Source of the DNA: Hexactinellida sp. DTS-2022
Lineage: Eukaryota > Porifera > Hexactinellida
Direction: 5' to 3'
Assembly (NCBI GenBank): GCA_028753945.1
Contig: JAPNXP010000001.1
Span: 7,368,501 to 7,432,500, forward strand
DNA: 64,000 nucleotides
Shown here: in pieces, positions 1 through 10,650 of the stretch
How positions within the stretch are numbered: the stretch's first letter is position 1
Layout of the letters: every line of letters begins with the position of its first letter
The notes under the pieces: generated by a model
What the model was told of the DNA's origin: nothing
The model's input: only the letters and a program-made list of their open reading frames with translations
Databases searched by the model: none
Position numbers and translations under genes: made by a program

Positions 1-2019
1 GAATATCTGAGAGAGGAGGTCCTGGGCCTCCGGCTTGGCAGAGAATGGAGAAAGTCGAGGGTAGAGCTTTGACCATATCCCGACCAGCACCAGCAGCTCC
101 CGAAGCTCGCGCCAGATGTAGGGCTCGTGGGGAGGGAAGCTAAAGAGCGAGGCCATGGGCCCGACAGCCTCGTTCAGGGCCACTAAGGACTGGTCTACTA
201 TAAATACGAGATCGTTCTTAACGTTCATGCCTCCCGCGCCTGTGAAGTCCTTGGTTTCGAATCTCTCAATGACCGCGTTGAGGTCGGTCTCCTGCTGCGA
301 GGAGATCAGCTGTCTTCGCAGCTGGTGCGAGGGCCAGCTCTCGGCGGGGGAGGAGTGGGAGTTGGGCCCCAGCAGGGTCCGCAGGTACTGGCCGGTGAAC
401 AGGAGGCGGATCTGGTTATGCAGGGAAATCACCTGCTGGTGCGAGTGGATGAGGGTAGAGAGGAGGGTAGCCTTCAGGGACAAGAACCGAGGGCGGTGTA
501 TCTCTCGGAACTCCGCGGACTCGGCCTGGAACCTGCTCTCCAGCTCCGATGTGAGAGGCAGGATATCCTTGTCGCCTCGGATCCCCGCGGAGACAGCCAG
601 GTCCCAGTGGGACCGGTCAGCCAGGAGACACAGCCAGAAACGCTGGGCCATCAAACTGGGACCGGAGAGGGTGCTGTCAGGGGGCGTGTTGAGTCCCAGG
701 TTTATAATGTGAATGGAGAGGGAGGAGAGATCCAGGACCACACAGAGACAGCTGTTAGGAGAGATGGCTAGGACAGGCCAGTCACTCTGGGAGTCTAGCT
801 TCTGATACTTAATGCCTGGTGCCTTCTGTCCCGTCTCCAGATCAGCTGACGCCAATGGCAGCTTGCGAGAGAGCAGCAGCTCCCCTGTCTGGGAGTGCAC
901 AGCCTGCATGTCTCCTGAGGGGGAGAGAAAGAGGAGGAGGGGCGCTGTATCCCGCTGAGAGACAGAGGGGACCAGATGGAAGCTCTTGTAGAACAGCGAG
1001 GGCGGCAGAGAAGGGAGGGACACCTTTGTGGGGACAGAGGAGACAGAGGACTGGTCCCCCTCAGCGCCCAGTATAAATAGAGACAGCTCCAGACAGCTGC
1101 CGCTTACAGAACAGACTATCAACTCGCAGGGGAGGAGGGGATCTGCCAGCAGGAGCTTGAGACAGCTCCCGCGTGTCGCCACGTTCCTCGAGAAGAGGAA
1201 CTCTACGAGCAGACTCCGGTCCGACTCGGAGGGGGAGAAGGAAGCCGCCAGGCGGTACACCGACAGCAGACCCAGCTCCGTCAGAGAGTAGAGACAGAGC
1301 CCCAGGGAATCGCTGCGCCCTATCACGGCGGTTAGCGGGCATCCGTGCGTCACGTCGATTCTCCCACGTAGAGTCGTCCAGTCTGACTCTAGGAACTGAG
1401 TAACGTCAGTGATGGCAGAAATGTACTGGCTCAGGGAGGGAAGGTTCATTTTGAGATCGGCTGAGACAAACCCCTCCACCTTCTTCGAGAGAGTCAGCTC
1501 TCCGGTCTGTGTCAGCGCGAGCAGTGCTCCCTCTACGCTCTCATCCAGTCCCAGCTCTACCGTATGCAGCAGTGCCAGCTGCTCCCTCAGACAGAGCCCG
1601 GCCACTCTCTGCCAGCGCCACGAGTTGACCGCGTGCTGCTCCGTCTGTCCGTAGCACACGGTCCCGTCCTGGAACAGCAGGAACAGACCGCCACAGGCGC
1701 CCCATAACAGGTCGGAGACCTGCGAAGCTTGTTCAGGAATGTTGACCTGCATCAGGTCCCAGGGAGCCTGGGGTGACAGGATGAATATGTCACAGGAGTT
1801 CGGAACGGATGGGGCCGATTGAGTGATAGCATGGGGAACAGGGGCAGAGAATGCTATGAGGTTAGAGGCGTGCCATGCGACGCAGGGGGACACCACGAGC
1901 TGCTGGGTGAGGGGCGGAAGGGGGCAGAGTGTGTCTGGCTGAATTGGTTGTAATAATCTATATATTACATTTCTTTGTAGGATAGTGGTTGCTACAATCC
2001 TACTTGGATCCTTCGCCAT
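1..2019 (-). CDS. MED16: Mediator complex subunit 16 (MED16), N-terminal part, runs off the left edge
   Basis: The minus strand reads open from ATG at 2019-2017 to base 1 (673 codons) with no intron seen. MED16 is a tail-module subunit of Mediator, linking DNA-bound activators to RNA polymerase II in the nucleus. Near the N-terminus the protein has NLIAFSAP and then DIFILSPQAPWDL, matching the start of the MED16 WD40 propeller. RGRIDVTH lies in the middle. The last part is helical and ends with a segment containing ELRELLVLVGIWSKLYP, like the family's MRELMVVIRIWGLLKP region. Vertebrate MED16 is near 877 residues, so about 200 C-terminal residues lie outside. Coding GC is far higher than in the flanking DNA. 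Transposon sequence begins about 60 bp upstream of the ATG, leaving little room for an undisturbed promoter. Confidence 0.8.
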   Translation of the reverse strand, partial: MAKDPSRIVATTILQRNVIYRLLQPIQPDTLCPLPPLTQQLVVSPCVAWHASNLIAFSAPVPHAITQSAPSVPNSCDIFILSPQAPWDLMQVNIPEQASQVSDLLWGACGGLFLLFQDGTVCYGQTEQHAVNSWRWQRVAGLCLREQLALLHTVELGLDESVEGALLALTQTGELTLSKKVEGFVSADLKMNLPSLSQYISAITDVTQFLESDWTTLRGRIDVTHGCPLTAVIGRSDSLGLCLYSLTELGLLSVYRLAASFSPSESDRSLLVEFLFSRNVATRGSCLKLLLADPLLPCELIVCSVSGSCLELSLFILGAEGDQSSVSSVPTKVSLPSLPPSLFYKSFHLVPSVSQRDTAPLLLFLSPSGDMQAVHSQTGELLLSRKLPLASADLETGQKAPGIKYQKLDSQSDWPVLAISPNSCLCVVLDLSSLSIHIINLGLNTPPDSTLSGPSLMAQRFWLCLLADRSHWDLAVSAGIRGDKDILPLTSELESRFQAESAEFREIHRPRFLSLKATLLSTLIHSHQQVISLHNQIRLLFTGQYLRTLLGPNSHSSPAESWPSHQLRRQLISSQQETDLNAVIERFETKDFTGAGGMNVKNDLVFIVDQSLVALNEAVGPMASLFSFPPHEPYIWRELRELLVLVGIWSKLYPRLSPFSAKPEAQDLLSQIF

Positions 2020-2582
2020 AATACTAAGTCGAATCAATATCTCATATAATCATAGTTACAAAGTGTATTACGCGCAAGCATAACATTCTATACATAAGGC
2101 AATGATACGCACTCAAATTTCTGGACCAGGGATTAATTAGTATAGTCAACTACAGTCCAATTTTCCGCAAAATGTGTATAACCGTTTGAATGTATATTAC
2201 AATAATCACAATTCTCAGAAAATTGGTTGGAGATAGAGCATCGAAATGTATTATCATTGAATAGGAAGTTGAGGACTGGCTATCAATTGGATCCATTGAC
2301 TAAGCTGTGACTATTTTCTTCTCGAGATATGACCTCAAGCATTGAAATCACGTTTCCATAGCAACAGAGGAATGTGTCAACATTCCATAATTGATTCTGA
2401 GATATTTTATGTAATATGACTCCTAGATGGGTTAGTCACAGCGATTTGTTTTAAAAAGCGAAATTGAACATTTTACATGCGTTCAAAGTTATGGCATATT
2501 TGGACTATTAGACAATACACTAACAGTGATGTCATTTCGCTCAAGTGGCACCTCAAAAATATGCGTCTTGTACATGACTACC

Positions 2583-3095
2583 CAGAGCATTAAAGGAGCG
2601 CGCTCCAAAGAGCGCCGCTCCTGGTGCGCGCTCCATTTTTCAGGAGCGCAGGCTGGAGCGCGCTCTTTGTAAAATTGAGGAGCGGGAGGTGGAGCGCCGC
2701 TCCAATTATTGAGGAGCGCGCTCACTGGAGCGCGCTCCTTTTTTCTTTGATTGTTGTAAAACATCTAGTACATTTATTCACAGATAATTTCCCAATTATC
2801 TCCATTATTGATCAAGATTTGAAGCAAAATGTGAATTGGAGAGTTACGAGATAAAAAATTTCTGAAAATCACCAAATTTTATATTTTTGCCCTAAAAAGT
2901 ACGTAATTCTGACGATTTACATATTTTTTTCATTTTGAAAGGTGTGAAAAAGGAGCGCAAAATGAGCGCGCTCCAATTTTTCAGGAGCGGGAGCGGGTGT
3001 GCGCTCCTTTTTTTTCGGAGGAGCGAAAACAGGAGCGCCGCTCCTTTTTATGATTAGGAGCGCGCTCCAAAAAACTAGGAGCGCTTAATGCTCTG
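2583..3095. mobile_element. hAT-type MITE built of GGAGCGCGCTCC units, perfect 8-bp TSD
   Basis: The ends are CAGAGCATTAAAGG and its near-complement CGCTTAATGCTCTG. They are flanked on both sides by TGACTACC (2575-2582 and 3096-3103), a perfect 8-bp target-site duplication typical of hAT transposons. Both subterminal zones are runs of AGGAGCGCGCTCC-like palindromes, so a single strand could fold along much of its length. There is no coding capacity. Confidence 0.8.
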
Positions 3096-3204
3096 TGACT
3101 ACCTTTATAAAAAACAATTACATAAGTAGAATCACCCTGGATTACTTATTTCGAAGAATAATTGAATTGCATCTATTTAGTTGACTATACTAATTAATCC
3201 CTGG

Positions 3205-3667
3205 CAGAGATGGCGCCAGGGGGGGCTCGAGTCCCCCCTTGAGCTGCAATAGAATATCATCCTCATAAGGATGTTACAACCTCTGTACGAGGTTGTAATA
3301 TAGAAATTACATTTACGTTGTCCCTGTACCTTTGAATTAGAATGAATATTTGAAAAATTAAAGCATATACATAGTAATTCATTTGTTTTCATTTCGTAAT
3401 CACTAATTCACTATCTAAGTTATATATTTCATTAAAAAATGGCATATAATTTTTATTTATTCTAATTATGAAATTTTAAAGTATTCCTAAATGCCTTCAC
3501 CCACTGTACCAATCGACAATTCCCTCCTCTGCTGTAGCTACTTTATTACTATAAATTTGATAGATTTCTTAAACTTTATACTATATTCTTGTAATGGAGC
3601 ATTAAAAATCTAAATTAATTGTGCCCCCCAGAGCCCCCCCTGATAAAAAATCCTGGCGCCGCCACTG
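3205..3667. mobile_element. hAT-type MITE with poly-G/C ends, perfect 8-bp TSD
   Basis: The ends read CAGAGATGGCGCCAGG and CCTGGCGCCGCCACTG. Both flanks carry ATCCCTGG (3197-3204, 3668-3675). The inverted partner of the host repeat at 2124-2150 lacks the insertion, which gives a filled/empty pair in one window. The interior is AT-rich with no gene. Confidence 0.85.
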
Positions 3668-4624
3668 ATCCCTGGTCAAGAAATTTGAGTGCGTATCATT
3701 GCCTTATGTATAGAATGCTATGGCACAAGTTTAATAAGTTGTTATGTTATGACATATTTGGTCCGGATTGTCACTATTCCGACAAATTGACAAATTTGGT
3801 CCGGGCTAATTTTAGGCAGTGATAATTTATATGGCCTCTCAAATATGTATGACAAAATTGGTCCGGCTTAATTTTAGACTGTTATTAATTATATGGCCTC
3901 TCTAGTAAGACTGTTATTAATTATATGGCCTCTCTAGTAAACATTCACGTATGCAGCATTTAGAAGTGGCAATATTATATTATTTACATCGTCATAATCG
4001 TTGATACTAAATTGGTAAATAGATTGAATGCATGTACTATATATAACATAAATAATAATTAAAAAAACGACCTAAATAATACCTGTTATTGATGAATTCA
4101 GAAAAGTATACAGAATTAGATAACTATCTCTCGGTTGGTTCTTACCCCTTTGGAGTTTCAGATAATCAGAAGAGGATAATTCGGAAAGCTTCAAAGCATT
4201 ACAATATTGTTACAAAAAACTTATGTATTATTACAATTTGGATACTAAACCAACTATCGTAATCCAACTGAGCGAGGTAGACGACGTCCTGAAATAAGTC
4301 CACGATAATTGTGGCCACCAGTGTTATCGATACACATATAATCTTGCACATGATCGCTATTTTTGCCCAGGAATGACAAACACTATTAAGCAGTACATAG
4401 ACATGTGCGACCGCTGCTCTCGTTGTGAGTATAGCCACAGAGCTCCTAGTGAACCACTTACACCCATTCAGGTTATTTCTGAACCCTGGTATAAGGTCGG
4501 GATGGACCTCTGTAAACCAAAATTCCCTTCGTCAGGGTATCTGTATATTCTAACAGTTGCAGACTTTTTACCAAATTTATAGAAGCACGTTCGTTGAAAT
4601 CAAAATCTGCTGAAGAGACGGCAA

Positions 4625-4930
4625 CATAGGCGTCATTAATGGGGGGGCAGGGGGGGCAGGCCCCCCTAGTTTTGAAAACTGGGGGGGGCCGAGTATCCCA
4701 GGCCCCCCCAGTTTATTAACCTCGATGTTTCATAGATTGATTGTTTTTTACAATGAATGCGACTATTCATTCTACAGATTCATTCGCAAGGTGTTACAAA
4801 AACAAATTGTTAATTTATTGTTAATTGTGTAGTGATATTAATAATGAGATAATATTAATAATGAGGTAAGAGATAAACCTTTTTTGGCCCCCCCAGATTT
4901 TGAAGGATACCAAAAATATCGACGCCTATG
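4625..4930. mobile_element. hAT-type MITE inside the integrase core, perfect 8-bp TSD, empty in the other arm
   Basis: The inverted ends are CATAGGCGTC and GACGCCTATG, flanked by GACGGCAA at 4617-4624 and 4931-4938. The opposite arm (about 18920-18930, minus strand) reads straight through with one GACGGCAA, so the insertion came after the duplication. The subterminal regions are poly-G and poly-C. Confidence 0.9.
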
Positions 4931-6085
4931 GACGGCAAGATGTCTCTTTTCTATTTATAACAGACAGGGAGCTCCAGTCGAGATCTTATGTGACAACGGG
5001 AGGGAATTTGTAAATTCCACAATGCAAAAATTACAAACTATAACTGTAAAATGCTTTTATCCGCTCCATATCATCCTCAAACTAATGGATTAGATGAATC
5101 CTCGAACAAAACGATAAAAAGATACTTAATGAAATGCTAGCATCCAAGCGAGAGAAATGGCACGAGTACCTTGAGCAAGTGGTATTGGGATAAATATTAG
5201 AAAGAGGCTTGCGACCGGGTATTCCCCATTTGAGTTAATGTCTGCTGAGGAAAGCACGTACACCTATAGAAGCAATACATATAGGTGAAATATGTTCCGA
5301 AAATCTAATTACAGATGAAAATAAAATTAGAGATTATTGTGATTCCATGAGTAAAGCGAAATTAGCCACCTTCCCCAAAGCACTAGAAAACATAACCAAA
5401 GCACAGAAAGCAATGAAGAGAAATTATGATTCCAAAGCAAAGCAAAAAATCGTGTGCAGTAATAAAAACTGGAGCAAAGGTTCTCGTGTGGAATATTAGG
5501 AAAGAGAAATCTCAACCTGGCACACAATATGAAGATCCGTGGATCGGACCCTATGAAGTAGTCCTAGCAAAGATGAATATATTTTACATCCGTAAAGGCC
5601 GAAACATACTTCGCATCAAAAGAAAACATCTAAAGCTATGGTCAAAAGATTCGAAACAGAAAAAGAGAGGAGATAAACAAAAGCCTAACCTACCGGATAG
5701 TAAATACGTTAATACAGCAGAAAGAAATACAACTAATTTACAAAATCATTGTGCCACATGGAATGGTACTTGCCAAGGGATTCGCTTGGTTAATACGTGC
5801 AGCATCGATAATTTTATTACCCTCATAAATTTACATTTTGAAGAAATCTTAAGTTGTTTCAATTTCTCAAAATCACAATTGATGGAAAGTTATATGAGCT
5901 GATCACATTATTTCGGAAAGAAGATTTTAATATGCTACGACTTTGGGTATCCAAAGAAATTTCCCTCAAACCTAAATTAAGTATTGTCGATTTGCAGAAA
6001 ATGAAGTTCAACGATAGCAGGTATGATATGCAACTTCAATACTGGAATTGTATGAATTATTTTGAAGTATGGCATGATATATCAC

Positions 6086-6433
6086 ATACCTGCCAACCTA
6101 TTTGAGACATTCCCTGTACGAGGCTCCTATTTCCCCCTGTACATTGGCCAAAATCCCTGTACACCCCAAAAATCTTTCTTGTAAAGGTGAAAACATTAGT
6201 TTATATAGACTGTACAGGGAATCCCTGTATGCTCGAATAGGAACAGATTATTTACACAAAACAAAATGTTATATTTAGATGGAGTAGACATGTTTAGGTA
6301 TTAATAGACTCACAATCAATAATTTTTCCCTAGCTAAAAATCCCTGTACAAATTTAAAAATCCCTGTACGGTCCAGCCAAAATGGTCAAAATCCCTGTAC
6401 TGTACAGGGAATCCCTGTACGGTTGGCAGGTAT
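6086..6433. mobile_element. MITE rich in TCCCTGTAC repeats, empty in the other arm
   Basis: Perfect 13-bp inverted ends, ATACCTGCCAACC and GGTTGGCAGGTAT, enclose many copies of TCCCTGTAC in both orientations. The flanks TATATCAC and GATATCAT look like a decayed 8-bp duplication. The opposite arm near 15040-15050 is uninterrupted. It splits the protease-like tail of the integrase gene. Confidence 0.8.
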
Positions 6434-6879
6434 GATATCATCATTGCAAACGTTTATCTTAAGTTGTCAGAAGAGTATTGATGTCAGAGTTACTGTGACA
6501 AAGTGTTCCTTATACACTGAAGAACCTGTAAAGCTAGAAAAAATAAGTGGAAAATTTAGAAAACTCTCTCCTTTCCTCATTCTTGAAACTGGCCATTTAA
6601 TGAACTCATCTTCACTAGAAAATATGATTGAAAATACATTATCAATTTATTCAATTACTCACGGAGATGTAATTGTTACCTACAAACTTTTAGGATACAC
6701 TTTACTTTCACATGGACATTTCACCCTGAAAACATACATAAAAATGAGTTGTACAGTTATGACGGGATGATGGACTCCACTGGTGAAAAGATTCGAAAGG
6801 TAGCAGAAAGTAATTATCAATCTACAATTTCTGAAAAGTAAATTTCATAATATTTATTATCGATCAGGCATGCTTATAG

Positions 6880-7158
6880 CATAGGCGTCGGAGCTGTAGC
6901 GGCTGTGGCGGCCATGGCCGCCCCACTTTTTTGTTGAAATTAAAAAAATACAGCATATTGGCTGAGGATGTCCTCGGCCACCTTCAGATCAATTTATACT
7001 CTTCGTCGAACCACTTTCTTAGGAACAAATAATATACTTATGAAGAAAAGTGGAGCGGCCTAGCGGTCACCAATTGCCAGGCCCGTTTTGGTCGCTCACT
7101 AACTTTGTTAAAATAAAATTATGGCCGCCCCACTTTTATTTTGCTTCCGACGCCTCTG
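6880..7158. mobile_element. MITE with GGCGTCGGA ends, empty in the other arm
   Basis: The ends are CATAGGCGTCGGA and TCCGACGCCTCTG, with a short ATAG direct repeat outside. The other arm (near 14630-14645) is continuous at this point. The interior contains GGCGGCCATGGCCGCC and a second GGCCGCCCC block. Confidence 0.75.
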
Positions 7159-7559
7159 ATAGATACACCTCTCTAATAGTAGAAGCATGTGTAGGTAGGA
7201 TTTTGATTAGTTATAACATACGTATTATCCCTTAGTTATTAGATATCATAGTTTGTATCTAAAAGTTGTATTGTCAATGGAAGTTCCAGATTAATGGGAG
7301 AAATGAGATCCTGTGACGAAAGTAACGAATTATTGGTAACCGGGAAACAATAAAGGGATTCTTAATTAGTACAAATTTAAGGATGTATATTGTATAAGCA
7401 TTGCAAAAACGTTGTAGTTTAGTATAAATAGAAACGATACAAAAATAATTTGAATTTGCTACCTTATCTCATTCTGCCATGTTTAATGTTCAGTAGAGAG
7501 GCTTTATAATTAAAGGGCACCTAAATTAGCTCGGACCACATTTGTCAATTTGTCGGAAT

Positions 7560-8161
7560 CAGTGGCGCCGAGATGGGGCGCTAACCCCATCACATTTTTT
7601 GTTAATCCCATCAGTGCAGTTGATGGGGCTGAGATTATACTAAACATGTAAATTTTCATAATACCTCTATTTTAACACTGGTATCGTCCAGTCATATTTA
7701 CTTCAGTAATCGTAACTCACTTTCAAATTACTATTCCGAATATAGATATGGCGTATTTCCCCAATAAGCACTGGCCCTTATCAATACCCATTAGTTTATA
7801 ATTGAAGTGTAATTACATTGATTTAGGAAATTTCGATATTTTAACTGTCGTTGAAACCATCATAATCCACCTACAGTAGAACCTCGAAAATACGAACATG
7901 AAGTTCTACTGTAAATTTTATTTTCTGGATTTTCCAAAAAATTGAGGGTAAATTTGGCCCACGAAAACAATAAGCGGAGATCGTAAAAATGAACGAGGTC
8001 GGATCGGCGATCATTTTTTCTGCAATCGAATAATACCCTAGTTATACGTAACAAGTTAATTAAATAATAGTTACTTTAAACAGCAAAGTTGTGTTAGCCC
8101 CATTAAGAAAATATTCCGCCCTGGCTAGCCCCATTCGTTATGGCACAATAACGCCGCCACT
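7560..8161. mobile_element. hAT element present in both arms (older than the duplication)
   Basis: It begins CAGTGGCGCCGAG and ends CGCCGCCACTG. The flanks are GTCGGAAT and GTAGGAAT, an 8-bp duplication with one mismatch. The counterpart lies at about 13345-14225. It encloses a 45-bp TA-flanked hairpin remnant (7872-7914, CAGTAGAACCTCG ends). No coding sequence was recognised. Confidence 0.75.
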
Positions 8162-8222
8162 GGTAGGAATTAAGACAAATTTGGTCCGGCCAGACCAAAG
8201 GTGTCATGACAATACAAAAAGG

Positions 8223-8892
8223 ATGGTCTGTCAAACATTGGTTAATAAGTTATCCCCCTCCTCCCTTAGAAGCGTTACCTACGTTTGAATAGCCCCATAC
8301 TAAATAATTTTAATTTGAAACCTCATCTCCTTTTGTTCTGCTAATGTTCTATGTTTACTAGAAAGGCCATATAATTATTAACAGTCTTACTAGAGAGGCC
8401 ATATAATTAATAACAGCCTAAAATTAAGCCGGACCATAGCCTACTCTATATATGGCCTGACAGTAGATGTACCAGGGATGCACAAGAAGATGGGAAATTT
8501 GAATGTTTTAATGTTTTCTATATTGAACTACTAAGTTCTTTATACGTCTCTAGGTCGTAAACAAACTCAGCCCTGCTAGCCCGTGACTAGTATTAGCTGT
8601 AATGAGAAGGGTGATTGGATTTTCATAATTTAATAGTAATAATAAACACAAACAGTACAATTTCTAATATTAATATACAGTGAATAATACACAATTATTG
8701 GCTTTCTTTCCTCTCTCCTCTTTCTCTCTCTGGCTCTAGCAGTGACACACGACACACTTAACTACATAATAGAAATAAGAATAAACAGAGTAGTACAAAT
8801 CATGGTAAATACAAATAAGTAGACACATAATTAAGAGAATTTCTTAAATTTACGCTTCTATACTTTTTGAAAGAACCAGCGAGTTATAATTC
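8223..8892. other. Non-coding stretch at the start of the spacer between the inverted arms
   Basis: The left arm stops abruptly after AAAAAGG. What follows is AT-rich DNA with a decayed block of TATATGGCC/GGTCCGG-type terminal sequence (8340-8480), whose inverted relative is at 10886-10990, and a CT-rich run at 8700-8735. No gene seen. Confidence 0.5.
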
Positions 8893-10650
8893 TTAACTTT
8901 GTTTGCAAGAAAGCAATTCGCTACAGTAAAGACGAGCTTCGATAAGATGTTTCCCACTAAAACACACCTCAGCTAATACAAGTAGACTTCCAAATACTGT
9001 ACTTGGATCACGATTATCGCTATCTTCCAAATACATCAACGTGAGTTCAACTAGTATTTTTCTAGAAGGTCCACTTACAAGCTTCGCCAACAGCTCTTTA
9101 TTGTTTTCGATGGCACTAAAGGTCTTCCATATAACAAATAAGGAATTTAAAACTGGCTCAGATGGATATTTAAGTCCGCCACGGTCCTTTAGCTGCAGAA
9201 GTTTATACTGAGAGTCCAGGTCTAAATCAATGAGAAATTATTTATCAACTGTTAGCATATGTAGCAGACATGACACGGTTTTGTTTGTTTCAGGTACTGA
9301 TGGACAGAATAGCCTGCAATAAAGGATAATGATTGAAGCAACTGTGAACCACAATCAATTGTTGATAGATCATTAATCTCATCAAGAAATGGCTCCAAAT
9401 TGAACTCACCATCAGTAGTGGAATACGCTATACGGACAAGAAAATGACTTGACAAATGACTGAATAGATTGAAAGGAGTGTCTTGTTGGTCAGTATATAT
9501 GTTTAATATGCTAGAAAGTTTAAGTCGACGCTCGGTTCAAGGATTTGAAGATAGGACAATACAAGCATGTCTAAAACTGGTGTATGTTTGTTTACTAAGT
9601 TTGCCAATTTTTTCTGGTAAAGTTTGCCAAGCATCTAACCAAAACTACACGAGTCAAAAATCGAAATCGCTCGTCATTAAAAGTCAAAGGTCTAGAGAAA
9701 TTATCGTTCAAACGTATTCCTTTAAGAGAATACTTATCCACCGATCATCAGCGTTTGTATTAAAAAACCTCGCTTTTTCTCTACCGATTGTTTTTTTTAT
9801 GTTTATAAAAAACATCATCGGTAGAAAGTAGCGAGGTTTTTTAATACAAACGCCGATGATCGGTGGATAAGTATTCTCTTCCTTTAAATGGTGTGTTAAC
9901 GTTGAATAATTTCCAAACAGTAAGAAGGGTATCAACAAGCTCAGGAGTATTATTTCTATATTCTGGATAACGCAATTCGTTCTGGATAGTTAGCACAGAT
10001 ATTGTTAATTCGTTAACGACTTTTAAAACCAGTTTGACATTTTGACGCTCATTGCTAGACGGAAAACATGACTCCATAGTCAAATGAGGAGCTAACTTGG
10101 ATAAACTTGTTCTTTCTGAATTATATAATTGACATACATCTTCAAAGGATGCACAACCGAACTTAAGGAACCACACCAACCAACTATTAAGTAAACAAAT
10201 CAAGGTTAACTTATCTTTCAAGTCCTGTGGAGAGTTACCACAAACTTCTCTTTCTCTTGACTCTCGGATCTCAAGCTGAGTTGTAGTGTTTGGTTCATCA
10301 ATTAATCCTCTTTTGCATCGTATGAGAAGCGATTCCGTTTGTTAGGTTTGGATGAGTAATATGCTGGGCAGTCAGACAGTAAACTTGGTACAGCGCCTTC
10401 CTTCAGCTTTGGCTTCGCCGTACTTCAGTAAAAGTACCATCTCCTCTTGGGACTTGGAAAGTGTAGTCTATGTCTTCTTTCTGAAAATGGTTGATACATA
10501 CATACATAGACCACCTTCAGGTCACCGATATCCTCGCGACGAAGAGCGCATGTCCAACCATGATTCAGGATTGGTGGATTTTGAGGCATCTTGAACACAG
10601 GAACATGGTCATGTCTCATGTGGGTTGTAATTGCTCTTGCAACCGGGGAC
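8893..10650 (-). pseudogene. P-element/THAP9-like transposase remnant
   Basis: Fragments on the minus strand fall in the order expected for P-superfamily transposases. Near 10560-10650 there is a THAP-like segment with HDHVPVFKMP and HGWTCALRRED, then a VC..HF motif in another frame. The middle is 9888-10221. Further on come WQTLPEKIGKLSKQTYTSFR (about 9570-9620), SFIAGYSVHQYLK followed by C-x2-C (about 9260-9320), and LKDRGGLKYPSEPV (about 9165-9205). Stops and frame changes break it, and a 153-bp hairpin MITE (9726-9878) interrupts the middle. It has no visible role in the cell. A related THAP-DDE family is possible, since only short motifs support the call. Confidence 0.55.
9726..9878. mobile_element. 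153-bp hairpin MITE, 9-bp TSD (copy 1)
   Basis: It is an almost complete inverted repeat starting GAGAATACTTATCCACC and ending in its complement, flanked by TTCCTTTAA at 9717-9725 and 9879-9887. A 9-bp duplication suggests a MULE-type transposase. The second copy is at 54764-54914. Confidence 0.85.

Larger units (their letters stand above)
2075..3730. mobile_element. Foldback element with about 80-bp inverted ends, carrying two hAT MITEs
   Basis: Bases 2078-2153 recur inverted at about 3178-3204 plus 3668-3725; the right copy is split by a hAT MITE at 3205-3667. The interior holds a second MITE (2583-3095). At 2371-2388 there is GGAATGTGTCAACATTCC, a palindrome whose core also occurs at 55.63 kb. 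There is no credible ORF. It separates MED16 from the large inverted repeat. Confidence 0.6.
4092..6841 (+). pseudogene. Broken integrase-like transposase with a C-terminal cysteine-protease-like domain (left copy)
   Basis: The order of similarities is read across several frames. First is a short N-terminal segment with SVGSYPFGVSDNQK. Next is an H2C2-type zinc finger (HDNCGH ... CDRCSRC, about 4300-4430). A DDE integrase core follows, with the first Asp in KVGMDLCKP, the second in EILCDNGREFVN and the Glu in HPQTNGLDE. After it comes a GPY/F-like module (WIGPYEVV near 5545). The tail has a Cys box NTCSIDNFITLI (near 5795) and a His box LLGYTLLSHGHFTL with YSYDGMMD (6690-6775), resembling ubiquitin-protease boxes. 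Frameshifts and two MITE insertions (4625-4930, 6086-6433) inactivate it. The architecture recalls Ginger DNA transposons, which combine gypsy-like integrases with cysteine proteases; I infer that class. Confidence 0.65.
3745..8222. repeat. Left arm of a 16-kb inverted duplication of a Ginger-like element
   Basis: This arm matches 13291-19730 in inverted orientation, broken only by later insertions in one arm or the other. The outer end (about 3745-3950) holds modules such as GACATATTTGGTCCGG, then CTAATTTTAGG and TATATGGCCTCTC. A related inverted set lies at about 7495-7560 and 8165-8210, so the ancestral unit probably had long complex terminal inverted repeats. The arm contains a broken integrase gene (4092-6841) and a hAT element (7560-8161) that was present before the duplication because both arms carry it. 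Confidence 0.75.

Noticed and set aside
155-1654. Several plus-strand open frames
   Set aside because: They are antisense to MED16, whose minus-strand frame is continuous over the whole interval and has family motifs.
4092-6841. Endogenous retrovirus or gypsy retrotransposon
   Set aside because: Only integrase-like parts are present; no RT, protease, gag or LTR was seen, and the tail looks like a cysteine protease. A DNA transposon fits better, though a solo fragment of a retroelement cannot be fully excluded.
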